Positions 1 through 10,825 of a stretch of 64,000 nucleotides of DNA are shown piece by piece. The DNA comes from Vibrio alfacsensis (GTDB lineage Bacteria; Pseudomonadota; Gammaproteobacteria; Enterobacterales; Vibrionaceae): contig NZ_CP032094.1 of the NCBI RefSeq assembly GCF_003544875.1, forward strand, positions 62,001-126,000. The letters run 5' to 3'. A program made the position numbers and the translations under genes. The stretch's first letter is position 1, and every line of letters starts with the position of its first letter. Below the pieces are notes generated by a model. It made no database searches. It was not told the DNA's origin and saw nothing but the letters and a program-made list of their open reading frames with translations.

Positions 1-2
1 GT

Positions 3-2051
3 GTTGCACGTGCATACCACCAAACACAAGATGCACAGGTTAAACAGGAACTTAAAGACGCTTTCATTCTTATGAGTGAGCACGCTTTGGACCAAGGTTT
101 CCAAGATGGTGCATCTCTGGTTGCACTGCACCACTGGGGCTACACAAGCCGTGGTTGGTATGCATCGCTACTTTTGATGGAAGACGTATTGAAAGAAGCA
201 GGTCTGTTCCAGGCGACATTCGATTCTCTTCTATGGTCTGCACGTGAATTTAAAGAGCGTGGCTTTGATATGCGTGTTGGTCCTAAATCTTCTGACATGG
301 ACTACTGGAACACACTAGCGCGTGCTCACTTGATCATGCTGGTTCTTGAAATTGATCCAGACAAGCGCGTTGCACTGCTTAAGAAGTACGGTCAATTCGC
401 ATCTGGCAACCTTGCGCAAACTCCGGCGGGTTATGCGGATGGTTTCCGTCCAGATGGTACAGCATGGCGCCACCGTGGTAACTACCCAGGCTATTCTTTT
501 GCTGCAATGGACGGTGCGGCGCACGTTTCATACATGTTGCACGGAACGCCATTTGCGTTGACACAAGAAGCACGTGATTACTTGAAATTAGCATTGCTGT
601 CGGCACGTCTTTACAGCAACCCGAACCCATCAGTTTCTGTGATTGGTCGTCGTCCATTCTTCAAAACATCGATTAAGAAAGTATCAGATGGTATGTTCTG
701 GTTAGCGATGTCTAATGGCGCAACGGTAGATACAGAACTTGCAGCTGCTTATCTACGTGCTCTAGATCTAACCACAGAAGATGGTAAAGAAATCTTCGGT
801 ATTGATGTCGCACCAGAAGCACACCCACAAGGTAACTACACATTCAACTATGCGGCGATGGGCGTTCACCGTTGGGGTGACAACATGGTTACAATGAAAG
901 GTTGGAACCGTTACGTATGGTCGTCTGAAATCTACCACAACGCGAACCGATACGGTCGTTACCAGTCACACGGAACGGTACAAGTTCAGAAGTGGGGTGA
1001 AGACCACACTTGGGGTTACGATGAAAAAGGTTGGAACTGGAACCGCGTTCCAAGTGCAACAACGATCAATTTGCCGTGGAAATACCTAGACGCTGCACGT
1101 CAACATACGACGATGATGCAGAATAACCTACGTTTCAACGGTGCAACGAACCTTGATAACAAGTATGGTGCGTTTGGTTTCCAACTAGAAGTGCCAGAGA
1201 TGTTTGCTCGTAACTTCCCTCAACACTATGACGGCAGCTTTACGTTCAAAAAATCTGCGTTTGCATTTGATGACCGTATCGTAATTGTTGGTAGTGATAT
1301 TTCGAATAGCCGCGACCAGTACGAGACAGAGACTACGTTGTTCCAACTTGGTATTACGGAAAAATCAGATTCGCTAAATGTGAATGGTGAGCAAATCACA
1401 GCGTTCCCATACAAAGCGACGTTGCAAGAGGGTGAATGGCTAATCGATGGTATGGGTACGGGTTATTACGTTTTAGACGGTGGTGAAATTGAAGTTCGTC
1501 GTCAAGAGCAAGAATCTCGTGATAACCAACAGCGTAAACCAACCAAAGGTAACTTCCAATCGGCTTGGATTAAGCACGGTAAAGCACCGAGTGGCGCAGA
1601 GTATGAGTACTTAATGGTACTTGATGCAACACCTGAGAAGATGGCGGCTATCGCAGAATCTATGAAAGATTCTGATACCAAACCATATGAAGTGATCAAG
1701 AAAGACAGCAACGTTCACGTTGTTAAAGATAAAGCAACGGGTGTGACGGGTTACACAGCGTTCAAATACGCGCGTGTCGGTGACGAGTTCATTCGTTCAA
1801 TCAGCTCTTCTTCTGTCGTGATGACTCAGATGCAAGGTGAGACGCTTAAACTCAGTGTCGCTAACCCAGACCTTAATATGGAAAAAGACACACTATCTAA
1901 AGAAGTCCCAACATCGGTGACTCTAAATGGTAAGTGGGAATACAATGGTAGCGATGAGCGCGTTTCTCTGAAGAACAAAGGCTCTCGTACTACGGTGACG
2001 TTTATCTGTAAAGACGGCCTACCAATTCAGGTCGATTTAAAGAAAGCTTAA
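3..2051 (+). CDS. PL8 chondroitin/hyaluronan lyase, 5' truncated by the window
   Basis: Family 8 polysaccharide lyase, the secreted enzyme that cuts chondroitin, dermatan or hyaluronan by beta-elimination into 4,5-unsaturated disaccharides. The frame is open from base 3, so the Met at 72 is internal and only about the last 680 residues of a roughly 1000-residue family are visible. Counting from that Met, H134 (nt 471), Y141, R193 and E286 (nt 927) fall at offsets 0, +7, +59 and +152. These match the known catalytic set of Proteus chondroitinase ABC I (H501, Y508, R560, E653). HHWGYTSRGWYA and WGEDHTWGYDEKGWNWNR are further PL8 hallmarks. The C-terminal third is the beta-sandwich part. A strong terminator follows, so this is the last gene of its transcript. 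The sulfatase and aga-type PTS nearby suggest chondroitin/dermatan sulfate as substrate; ABC-type specificity is inferred. Confidence 0.93.
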   Translation, partial: VARAYHQTQDAQVKQELKDAFILMSEHALDQGFQDGASLVALHHWGYTSRGWYASLLLMEDVLKEAGLFQATFDSLLWSAREFKERGFDMRVGPKSSDMDYWNTLARAHLIMLVLEIDPDKRVALLKKYGQFASGNLAQTPAGYADGFRPDGTAWRHRGNYPGYSFAAMDGAAHVSYMLHGTPFALTQEARDYLKLALLSARLYSNPNPSVSVIGRRPFFKTSIKKVSDGMFWLAMSNGATVDTELAAAYLRALDLTTEDGKEIFGIDVAPEAHPQGNYTFNYAAMGVHRWGDNMVTMKGWNRYVWSSEIYHNANRYGRYQSHGTVQVQKWGEDHTWGYDEKGWNWNRVPSATTINLPWKYLDAARQHTTMMQNNLRFNGATNLDNKYGAFGFQLEVPEMFARNFPQHYDGSFTFKKSAFAFDDRIVIVGSDISNSRDQYETETTLFQLGITEKSDSLNVNGEQITAFPYKATLQEGEWLIDGMGTGYYVLDGGEIEVRRQEQESRDNQQRKPTKGNFQSAWIKHGKAPSGAEYEYLMVLDATPEKMAAIAESMKDSDTKPYEVIKKDSNVHVVKDKATGVTGYTAFKYARVGDEFIRSISSSSVVMTQMQGETLKLSVANPDLNMEKDTLSKEVPTSVTLNGKWEYNGSDERVSLKNKGSRTTVTFICKDGLPIQVDLKKA

Positions 2052-2150
2052 TCACTCACCATAGATAAGCATGACAAGCACCTTTAGTCGTGATGCTGAA
2101 CAGTTAAGAGATAAGTGATCGGTTAAACGATTCTATGGGTGGTTTATAAA

Positions 2151-2180
2151 GGCTCTAAGTTTAAGAACTTAGAGCCTTTT
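2151..2180 (+). terminator. Rho-independent terminator after PL8 lyase
   Basis: An 11-bp perfect stem (2151-2161 with 2166-2176), a four-base loop and a T run starting at 2177. It closes the PL8 transcript about 100 bases after the stop. Confidence 0.85.
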
Positions 2181-2643
2181 ATTTTGCAATTAATACCGTT
2201 TCCTAATACGTCATACTACTGAACAATTTGGGTCATTTAGTAACATTCTTTACCCTGACTTCATCAACCAATGTTTAGAAGTTTCCATTGTGGTCTCCTT
2301 TTGTAAAAGTCGGAACCCTATCGCTATGGCTGTGAGGGCGGTCTGTAGTGGTCTAATAAAGCCGGACACCATTTTAGGTGGTACAGTTACCACCCCAAGA
2401 GAGGTGTTTTATGACCAGAGTTCGTCGTACATTTAGTCCAGAGTTCAAGCAAGAAGCTGCAAGCTTAGTGCTTGACCAAAATTACACTGTTTTAGAAGCG
2501 AGTAGAGCTGTTGATGTGGGACAAACTGTCTTACGCCGTTGGGTTGAGCAGTTAAAATCTGAGCGTAGCGGGATAACTCCTACTTCTAAAGCATTGACGC
2601 CTGAGCAGCAAAAATTCAAGAGCTTGAAGCCCGCATTAGCCGT

Positions 2644-3567
<924 letters not shown>

Positions 3568-4270
3568 CCACTACAGTCGTTGCTAGTCGTTATATCGACA
3601 AGAGTCTCTGTGGCCAATTGTCTACAAAGTGCAATTAACGTTGTCAGGGAAACGAAGTTTGGTTGGGCTGAATGGAGTGCTATCGTTAAAGTGTAACGGC
3701 TTGGGGCTGATATAATGAAAGAAGTATTCCACTAAGGCCAGTACTTGTGGAATGAAGAACTCCGCATACCAAGGAAAGCCGTTATGCGTTTCAATTGGTT
3801 GAAACAACACCAGACAACAGGCTCATAATGTTCAACACAGAGTTCTACTTTCTTGGCTTTCTTCAATGCTGGCTAAATAAAGGTAATAAAAGACTTTGGT
3901 TTACGGAAGTCAATAAGCCGAGTTGTAATGACAGGATTGTTGAAATTAACGCCTTAGACTAGAAATAAGTCCCTTTACTATCTTAAAATCACTGAAATTC
4001 TCCTGATAAAGAAAACAATCAAAGGTAAAAACTCGTATTTTGACCTCGATGAATGACTATTGTCGCTATCTGTCAGCGGAAATCGCAGAGCTCTTCAGTT
4101 ATAGATGGGGAAATCGAAGTGGGATTTCGGCAAATTAAGTCTTCACTGCTGAATAAAGAGTTTACATTGAGAATAATAAACTAGAGGCATGTATACAATG
4201 CCTTACCTATTAAACGAAAAGAGCGGCTCTATGCGAGAACAATAAAACTAAAGGCAAAGAAATACCTTAA

Positions 4271-4305
4271 TAAAAAGAATGCCAGTCAGCTTAACTGACT
4301 GGCAT
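4271..4305 (-). terminator. Terminator for the minus-strand lipoprotein/porin unit
   Basis: A perfect 11-bp stem (4279-4289 with 4295-4305) with a 5-base loop. Read on the minus strand it is followed by CTTTTTATTAA, a normal T-tract. It lies 43 bases past the stop of the minus-strand lipoprotein gene. Confidence 0.8.
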
Positions 4306-4347
4306 GATTTCAATTGGTAACCTTGTTGAGGTATAGGTGAGTTTAAT

Positions 4348-6723
4348 CTATTTCACAGATTGGCACGATATGAAAATAGGTAGATCGTCTACGTTCTTCG
4401 CGTTAACTGCGTTGTTGAATTGTTTACCGTCATGCGACAGACCACGACCGTACATACGCGTTGCGTAGTTTTCGTTGTTTGTGTTTTTAGTAGAAGCGGA
4501 ACCGTATTGGATCTTAGTACCATCGTCAGCTATTGAGTTACCAACTACCCAGCCGTAGTAAGGACTCATTAAAGAATTGATAGCTGAGTTGTGGGTAGAC
4601 ACACGTTTATCAGCAACGTGTTGGATAAGGTCGGCTTCAAGCGATACTGGCATATCTTCGTTGCCTGCTAGGTTGTTGTCGTTTTTGTAAGCAACTGGAA
4701 CAAACCACTGTGTATCTGCGCTTAGGTTACGACATGCCGCAACCACATTCTTTTCGCTGAATTTAGAAAGTGCCCAATCGATCCCGTTGATATTGATAGA
4801 GTGCACTGCTTCTGGGTAGTCAGCTGTGACACCTAGAGCGCCTTTGTGAATAGTTTCAGCTACAGTCAGAGGACGGTGGAACTTAGACGCCGTCATTTCA
4901 ACAAAGCGAACTGGCTCAACGCCACGAACTTCAGCATTAGTTTGGTCATAGTAAAGCCCGCCAACAGCATCTGATTTCGACACTTCGAAACAGTTGTCGT
5001 CTTCTAGACAGAAGAAAACTTCTTTACCGATAAAGTTACGTGCATCTTGAGATTTGTCGTGCGATCCTGCGATCCAATCGTTATCTGTTACGATGCCATC
5101 AGGTTCGATGTTGTGAATTGCATCGGACTTACCCTTTGGATCTTTGTACACAAGATCAACATGAATATCAGATGCTAGGTGCTGGACGCCGATGCGGTAT
5201 GTACTACCGTCGCCAACTTTAATTTGGTTTGCGTTGCTGATCGAATCAGTTGGAATGGAAGTATCCATTGTCCAGTAACCATCTTCAGCAGTTAGGTTAC
5301 CAAAGCCAACTGCGTTAGCGGTTAGCGTCTTACCGTACTCCATAGAACCAGTGATTACTACACCAGCAGGGGTAACCGCATTGTCCGAATCGGATAGACA
5401 GTACGCTTTATCAGCAGGCTTGCCCATTTCAGTCACAGGAATAGCACAAAAATCCAGTTCTTTACCAAGGTGTTCTGCTTTAATAGTAACGTCACAATTA
5501 TGTGCATTGGTATCGCAAGTTACTAGGTTGTCTGTTTCGCCAACGATCTTCCATGCAGAAGTTGATTCACCTTCGGTCGCGCTCGGGTGCTCAAACTTAA
5601 ACACCCCACGTAGAGTTGCGCCTACGACTGGATATTCGTCACTAGACGTAATAGTGAAATTCAGGTTTGATGCCGTAGGGGCTTCTTCTGAACTTACGCC
5701 AATCGGAGTATCCATAGGTGTAACCTTTATGAATTCCGCTGAACACTTCGGCGAACCAGTTTCAGCACATAGCTTGATTTCGGCACGGATAAAATTGCCT
5801 TTATCTGCTTCTACTGGTTGGTATGTTGAGGTTGTTGCTACTTCAGTTTCGCCACTAAACCACTTATATTCGTGTGTCGCAGCTTTATCACCATCTACAT
5901 CTAGATAGTTATCTGCAATGCTCAACGTTGCGCCGACAAATGGCTGGCCTTCAATTGTTGGAGTGCTCGATGCTTCAGGAGCAGAACCAACTTTAGCTTG
6001 AAGTGGCAATGTTTCGATACAGTGTTTGTCTGCATCTACAATTGAAGATAGAACAGGATCTGAGTCAGTATGTGCTTGAACACATGCAGTAAACGACTTT
6101 CCTTCTAGGATTTTGTCACCATCAACGGCATTAAACACGATAGTAGAAGAAGAGCTACCGTCATTTTTAACTGTCTCTTCGAGCAGTTCTTCGCCATGAT
6201 ACCAGCTAACGATAGACTTACCCTCTTCGATGCCTTCAGCGTGTTCGTAGATCCACTCGATATCATATTCCGTACCGACTACAGGAGCCTCAAGAGATGA
6301 GAACTCGACATTCTCTACAGTAGGCTTCGTTCCTAGTGAATCTAAAACAGGGGTAGGTTCCGAACAGTCTTCTTTACCTCGGGTATTAACCGCGCCCTCT
6401 GAAACAGGAGTAACACAGAACTCCATGTTTTTACCTAGGTAATCTGATTTAACTTCTAGAGTTCGGGTAGCAGCGATAGGAGTGCCTTCAAGCTTCCAAG
6501 AAAACTCAGTTTTGCCTTCCGCTCGAGGTGGGATGTTAGCGTCAGTGAAGTGGTATATACCTTCTACAATATCACCTACGTAAAGGGCAGGGGTTTTTAC
6601 TGGATCCGCTGTTGGAGCATATGTATTTGAACCACCGTTTCCGATAGTTGTATTGTCTTCTGCATTACAGCCCGCAAGAACTGATGCGATAACAACTGCT
6701 AATGTCTTATGTTTATATGTCAT
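4348..6723 (-). CDS. Large lipoprotein with tandem Ig-like domains
   Basis: I do not recognise a named family. The start at 6723 is preferred over a longer frame because it puts a classic lipoprotein signal at the N-terminus: MTYKHKTLAVVIASVLAGC, with the lipobox Cys at residue 19. After an acidic Gly/Asn/Ser linker come about five diverged beta-sandwich repeats of roughly 90-100 residues. They share a V(V)GxxL opening, a W or Y-W core and a LGKxxxFCxxPV closing pattern with paired cysteines. The last ~190 residues form a different domain (GIDWALSKF and PYYGWVVGNS). No catalytic motif is evident. It follows the porin gene, is convergent with the PL8 lyase and ends at a terminator. A role as an outer-membrane glycosaminoglycan-binding protein is inference from location only. 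Confidence 0.75.
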   Translation of the reverse strand: MTYKHKTLAVVIASVLAGCNAEDNTTIGNGGSNTYAPTADPVKTPALYVGDIVEGIYHFTDANIPPRAEGKTEFSWKLEGTPIAATRTLEVKSDYLGKNMEFCVTPVSEGAVNTRGKEDCSEPTPVLDSLGTKPTVENVEFSSLEAPVVGTEYDIEWIYEHAEGIEEGKSIVSWYHGEELLEETVKNDGSSSSTIVFNAVDGDKILEGKSFTACVQAHTDSDPVLSSIVDADKHCIETLPLQAKVGSAPEASSTPTIEGQPFVGATLSIADNYLDVDGDKAATHEYKWFSGETEVATTSTYQPVEADKGNFIRAEIKLCAETGSPKCSAEFIKVTPMDTPIGVSSEEAPTASNLNFTITSSDEYPVVGATLRGVFKFEHPSATEGESTSAWKIVGETDNLVTCDTNAHNCDVTIKAEHLGKELDFCAIPVTEMGKPADKAYCLSDSDNAVTPAGVVITGSMEYGKTLTANAVGFGNLTAEDGYWTMDTSIPTDSISNANQIKVGDGSTYRIGVQHLASDIHVDLVYKDPKGKSDAIHNIEPDGIVTDNDWIAGSHDKSQDARNFIGKEVFFCLEDDNCFEVSKSDAVGGLYYDQTNAEVRGVEPVRFVEMTASKFHRPLTVAETIHKGALGVTADYPEAVHSININGIDWALSKFSEKNVVAACRNLSADTQWFVPVAYKNDNNLAGNEDMPVSLEADLIQHVADKRVSTHNSAINSLMSPYYGWVVGNSIADDGTKIQYGSASTKNTNNENYATRMYGRGLSHDGKQFNNAVNAKNVDDLPIFISCQSVK

Positions 6724-6845
6724 CTTATGTTTCTCAATTGAATTAAACGCAATCAACAAAGCTAATAGTTTGCTTTTCACTTGATTGTCTTGTGAATTTC
6801 TAGTGGAAAATAAACTGAGGCTAGCCGAGACTAGCCTCGTATTGG

Positions 6846-8324
6846 TTACAGTTGGAAGCTGTAGCCCAATGTAAACTTAATGGCCGTGTTATCCGCTTTG
6901 TATGACGGATCGGTTGCTTCAAGTTGTGCGTAATCTGCATCCGGGCGGAAGAAAGATTGTTTAAAGTTTGTGTAGAAGCCTTTTAGAGGACCTGCTTTAG
7001 GTTCGTATTTGATTTCTACTACGTGTTCTTCAGCACTGCCCATAACGAAGTGGTCATAGTCGGTGTGTTTAGACAGTGTTGGGCGCTCTGCCCAGTGGTA
7101 GCGGTAGGCAAGAACCAAATCTTGAAGACCAAAATGGCGCAGATCGTATTGTAGAGCGATCACGTGAGCATCGGTGCCATCACCACGGAAACCATGGTAA
7201 CCACCAGTCGTCGGAAGTTTTAGGTAACCTTTCGCATTACCGAAACCGTATGAGAACGAACCGTATTTGTCGTCGCGTACACTGTTTGGCGCAGATACGG
7301 TTGAGTAACCGTACATAACGGCAACGGCATCACGGCGGAGTGTAAAGTCGTAACTTAGGATAGAGGCGTATTCATCAAATGCCGCCATCCCCTTTTCTAC
7401 GTCCTCTTCCCATAGGTGACCCGCTGAGCGGTTGTAGTAGTATTGGAAGTTAGAACGCAGGAATGTTTGTGCATCGATGTCATGACGATACCAAGCATCC
7501 GTATAGAAACGACGTAAGTAATCAGATGCTTCACCGTAACCGAAAGAAACACTCGCTTTGTCAAAGTTATGGCGTACACGTGCGGTGTATAGGTAGTCGT
7601 ATTCTAGTGGGTCAGTATCGTAGTAGTTAGAGCCGCCAGTTAAGCTGCCCATTTCGTCTTCGTTACCCGCCATGAAACCATTTACTAGCGCACCGTCAAC
7701 AACGGTACGACCGTAGTCATTGGTAAATAGGTTTTTGAACATCACACCTTCGTAACTCGACATTGTCGCGTCGTCAGGGTTCGACGTTGTAATCATACCC
7801 GCGTTAAAGAAACCGCGGCCGATTTCCATGTTACCTTTGCCCCAACCAATGGTGGCACTTGCTACTGGAACCTTACCGAAACCTTCTGTATCCGCACATT
7901 TGTATTGCGTGCCTGATTGGAAACAGTCTTTGCTCTTAAAGATTTTTTGGCCAGCGTTCCAGTTGTGTACACCACCAGTGTAATCATCAAGGAGTTTGAA
8001 CATATGGCTGTAGCCAACGTTCAGGCGTGCACGTACTTTCTTTCCGTAGACAGGGACCATTCCTGAGTTGTAGAAGACACCGACGTTTTGACCCCATTCA
8101 GTTTGGTAAGCAAATTCTTCATATGTTTTACCAGACTTATCTTTGGTTTTAACGTAATCTTCGGTAGATTTTAGGTAGTTTACCGTTGCGATAGTAATTT
8201 TATCGTTTTTAGTAAAAGCTTCCCATGTGTCGCCGATAACAGAAGCGTTGCCTGCTACAGGGGCCATTACTAACCCTGCGATAAGCGCATTTCTAACGGC
8301 TTTCGAACAAACCTTTTCTTTCAT
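6846..8324 (-). CDS. OprD/chitoporin-like outer-membrane porin
   Basis: Predicted 492-residue beta-barrel channel for uptake of oligosaccharides. The start at 8324 is chosen over longer frames because a GGAG lies about a dozen bases upstream and it exposes a signal peptide (VRNALIAGLVMAPVAGNASV) before the mature barrel. The mature part alternates aromatic and polar residues, is rich in Tyr/Gly/Asp, and ends with LGYSFQL, whose terminal hydrophobic residue suits BAM-dependent insertion. Domain content resembles the OprD family. Its upstream region carries CTTTCG/CGAAAG boxes like those before the agaR operon, so it is probably co-regulated. The likely job is passage of unsaturated chondroitin disaccharides to the periplasm; the substrate is inferred. 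Confidence 0.85.
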   Translation of the reverse strand: MKEKVCSKAVRNALIAGLVMAPVAGNASVIGDTWEAFTKNDKITIATVNYLKSTEDYVKTKDKSGKTYEEFAYQTEWGQNVGVFYNSGMVPVYGKKVRARLNVGYSHMFKLLDDYTGGVHNWNAGQKIFKSKDCFQSGTQYKCADTEGFGKVPVASATIGWGKGNMEIGRGFFNAGMITTSNPDDATMSSYEGVMFKNLFTNDYGRTVVDGALVNGFMAGNEDEMGSLTGGSNYYDTDPLEYDYLYTARVRHNFDKASVSFGYGEASDYLRRFYTDAWYRHDIDAQTFLRSNFQYYYNRSAGHLWEEDVEKGMAAFDEYASILSYDFTLRRDAVAVMYGYSTVSAPNSVRDDKYGSFSYGFGNAKGYLKLPTTGGYHGFRGDGTDAHVIALQYDLRHFGLQDLVLAYRYHWAERPTLSKHTDYDHFVMGSAEEHVVEIKYEPKAGPLKGFYTNFKQSFFRPDADYAQLEATDPSYKADNTAIKFTLGYSFQL

Positions 8325-8405
8325 TTCTAATATTAACTCCAAGAATTCCCACATTGGTTGCGAGCTCAAATTTTCTGTCGTTATTTTACTGTTGATCTTC
8401 GATTT

Positions 8406-8481
8406 CTTTCGTGGATGCAATCACGAAACAAAAATAAACCTATTTAGTTTTCAGAATCGAGATCTATGTCAAAAACGAAAG
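8406..8481. promoter_or_regulatory. Putative AgaR-type operator upstream of the porin
   Basis: TTTCGTG (8407-8413) and CACGAAA (8422-8428) form a perfect 7-bp inverted repeat. A further CGAAAG lies at 8476-8481. The same CTTTCG word is repeated many times before the DeoR-type regulator and sulfatase genes. Binding by that regulator is inferred. Confidence 0.5.
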
Positions 8482-8501
8482 TTATGGTTTTTGGAAATGA
8501 A

Positions 8502-8532
8502 AAAAGGCAACATCAAAATGATGTTGCCTTTT
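8502..8532 (-). terminator. Terminator directly after the jelly-roll protein
   Basis: Perfect 14-bp stem (8502-8515 with 8519-8532) with a 3-base loop. It begins at the stop codon of the minus-strand gene, and the minus strand continues CCTTTTTTC. It separates the sulfatase unit from the porin unit. Confidence 0.85.
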
Positions 8533-9253
8533 AGATATTGAATTGATTATTTTTAGGTGCGTAGACCTTAAAGTCATCCAGTTTTAAATGACTTTTCCAA
8601 GTGCGGAAGCCAAATTTTCCTGATTTGAATGGTTCATTATCTTTTATTTCGTATAGCTTGTTATCATTTGCGTAAACTTCGATTTTATCTTCCAAGTTTA
8701 CGATTTTGATATTTGTCATTACGTTAGGGACGTTCATGAACTTCTTATCTGAAACATCATATTCAGGTAGAAGAGGGCGCAAACCATCGCCTGCATAACG
8801 ACGAAAACGAGTTGTGCTATTTTCATTCGCCCCGTAACCAATGTAATACAGACGCATTGGATCGTATTTGCGCATGTCACCTTCGCGCCATTCAGAACGA
8901 GCGAAGAAGTCATTCGGGTTGCTTGTATCTTGAGCCATCCAGAACCAGTTAAGATCGGTACCACGATCGTTTGGGCCGCCCTCAACGACAACGGCACCAT
9001 TGAATTCGATGACGCTAGGCGTACCGATATCATCTTTAAACCAAACGGTTGTGCCTGCCGCATCATCGATAAACAGTTCACCATCTTTAATTTGAACGGT
9101 TGCGTTTGTTTTTTCGATGACCCATTTGTCTAAATTAGAGGAAAATGAATCACTATGAATCAAATCAAATTCTTTGATTATTTCATTTGGATTAGCTAAT
9201 GCCGACATTGAAAACCCTAATGCCGCAGCTAACAAACTTAGTTTAAGTTTCAT
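8531..9253 (-). CDS. Secreted jelly-roll (DUF6250/DUF1961-like) protein
   Basis: A 240-residue exported protein with a clean signal peptide (MKLKLSLLAAALGFSMSALA, cleavage before NPNE). The mature part has the Trp/Phe-rich beta pattern of a concanavalin-like jelly roll: DKWVIE, FNGAVVVEGGPNDRGTDLNW, ANENSTTRFRRYAGDG and SGKFGFRTWKSHLKLDDFKV. From memory it resembles the DUF6250/DUF1961 group often found beside polysaccharide lyases, but this was not checked. It lies 9 bases after the sulfatase gene, clearly the same transcript, and is closed by a terminator. Conserved Asn/Asp/Arg/His residues leave room for binding, lyase or hydrolase activity on glycosaminoglycans. The function is unassigned. 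Confidence 0.8.
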   Translation of the reverse strand: MKLKLSLLAAALGFSMSALANPNEIIKEFDLIHSDSFSSNLDKWVIEKTNATVQIKDGELFIDDAAGTTVWFKDDIGTPSVIEFNGAVVVEGGPNDRGTDLNWFWMAQDTSNPNDFFARSEWREGDMRKYDPMRLYYIGYGANENSTTRFRRYAGDGLRPLLPEYDVSDKKFMNVPNVMTNIKIVNLEDKIEVYANDNKLYEIKDNEPFKSGKFGFRTWKSHLKLDDFKVYAPKNNQFNI

Positions 9254-9262
9254 GGATATCTC

Positions 9263-10825
9263 TTAGGTGTATGCTTTAAGTACAGATTCAGGAACTTCTG
9301 TTGGTCGCCACGGGTCGCCAGTCACTTCTAACCAGTGCGCGAGTTCTTCAGTGATCAGCGTTTGAATAATAGCTTCGTTACCTTTCGCTATGTTTTTCAT
9401 TTGATAAGGGTCATTGACGTTATCAAATAGCGTAAATTGAAGAGGTTTACCTACTTTACGAACAATCGATAGCGTGTATTGATCGGTTCGCACACCACGA
9501 ACGCCATAAGAAACGGCGCCGTATGGCGGCTTAGTGTAGAACTGAGAGGTCGGGCGAGTATCGCCTTCACCTGTCATGATGGTCTTAGCAAAGTTCGTCC
9601 CCTCTACCGTATCTGGAATGGCATCGCCCATGCCCATCAAACCTAATAGAGTTGGGTAGATATCTGGCGCGGAAAACAATAGGTCATCTTGACGTGATTG
9701 AAGTTTTCCTTTCCAACGGAACATCATAGGAATACGGACGGCTTCATCGTAAATTACGTTTTTCGTTGGTTCGCCATGCGCACCTAAACAACAGCCATGA
9801 TCAGAGAAGAATACAACCAGTGTGTCTTCATCAAGACCTAGGCGGTCAAGTTCATCAATGATGCGGCCAAATTGTTCGTCGACACCATTAATCATCGCCA
9901 TGTATTCACGGAAGTATTTCGGCCCGTAGCCGTCCATATACTCTTTGTCCCAAACAACACTCGGACGCGTGTTAAGCTCTTCAGATGTTTGCGTTACACG
10001 ATCTAAGTATTTCTGAGGAATTTGATCGTAAGGTGAGTGAGGTGGGTTCATCGATACAACAAGTGCAAATGGTTTGTCGTTATCGCGGAATTTGTTCCCT
10101 TCATTTCGAAGGTATTTAATCGCCATATCGGCTTCGTGTTCTGGTGACCATTGAGCAATTTTCAATGGTGCTTCACGTGGCGTTTCGTTCGTCCAGTAAA
10201 TCGGGTTCATGTGTAGATCGTAAGTACCGTAAGAGTACCACCAATCGAAGCCATGACGTTTATGTGGCGGAGTCCAATCGTTCCAGTATCTGTTTTCCAT
10301 AGGGTTATTGTAACTTGGAACAAACGGTGCCTGAGGGCAGTCCAAGTGCCATTTACCTAGGTAACCCAAAGAGTAACCTTGCTCTTTAAGTACATCTGAC
10401 CAACAAACCGCATCTTCTTTCAGTTCAATACCGAAATCGCTCCCGCCAAAGAAGCCTTCCTCTGGTGTGTGACAATTACCATGGATCCCATTTCGGTATG
10501 GATACTGGCCAGTCATGAACATGCCACGGAATGGAGTACATAAAGGGAAGTTAGAAACGGCTTGGTCTAAGACGACCCCTTCTTTTGCAAAGCGGTTAAG
10601 GTTTGGTGTTACAGACGGATCTTGTCCCATAAATTGTAGTGAGTGAGCACGGAACTCATCAGGGAAGACAATCAAAAGGTTAGGTTTCTTAGGCGACTCT
10701 GATTTGTCATTGGATTCGCTTTTAGTACCAGGTGCAGCAAGGTAAGACGGTGCACATGCAGCTGTTGTTGCTGCAATACCACCGGCGGCGAGACCTTTCA
10801 GAATGTCACGACGTGAAACAGACAT
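9263..10825 (-). CDS. Tat-exported lipoprotein sulfatase (S1 formylglycine type)
   Basis: Arylsulfatase-family enzyme expected to remove sulfate from chondroitin-sulfate fragments in the periplasm or at the surface. The start at 10825 follows AAAGGA with 7-base spacing and gives a 520-residue protein opening MSVSRRDILKGLAAGG, a twin-arginine signal. It runs into a possible lipobox ending at C24. The formylglycine site is CTPFR (C96), the C-x-P-x-R form, so it needs a maturase that is not in this window. Metal-binding residues are visible at PDEFRAHS (D56) and in VVFFSDHGCCLGAHG. DPYQMKNIAKG near the C-terminus is a typical sulfatase ending. Transcribed with the jelly-roll gene and divergent from agaR across a shared control region. 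Exact regiospecificity cannot be read from sequence. Confidence 0.93.
   Translation of the reverse strand: MSVSRRDILKGLAAGGIAATTAACAPSYLAAPGTKSESNDKSESPKKPNLLIVFPDEFRAHSLQFMGQDPSVTPNLNRFAKEGVVLDQAVSNFPLCTPFRGMFMTGQYPYRNGIHGNCHTPEEGFFGGSDFGIELKEDAVCWSDVLKEQGYSLGYLGKWHLDCPQAPFVPSYNNPMENRYWNDWTPPHKRHGFDWWYSYGTYDLHMNPIYWTNETPREAPLKIAQWSPEHEADMAIKYLRNEGNKFRDNDKPFALVVSMNPPHSPYDQIPQKYLDRVTQTSEELNTRPSVVWDKEYMDGYGPKYFREYMAMINGVDEQFGRIIDELDRLGLDEDTLVVFFSDHGCCLGAHGEPTKNVIYDEAVRIPMMFRWKGKLQSRQDDLLFSAPDIYPTLLGLMGMGDAIPDTVEGTNFAKTIMTGEGDTRPTSQFYTKPPYGAVSYGVRGVRTDQYTLSIVRKVGKPLQFTLFDNVNDPYQMKNIAKGNEAIIQTLITEELAHWLEVTGDPWRPTEVPESVLKAYT

Noticed and set aside
315..657. Several 60-90 codon frames on both strands inside the PL8 gene
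   Set aside because: They overlap a gene with a full catalytic motif set, lack ribosome sites and have no recognisable sequence.
5351..5908. 185-codon plus-strand frame
   Set aside because: Antisense to the Ig-like lipoprotein whose signal peptide, repeats and terminator are coherent; no ribosome site.
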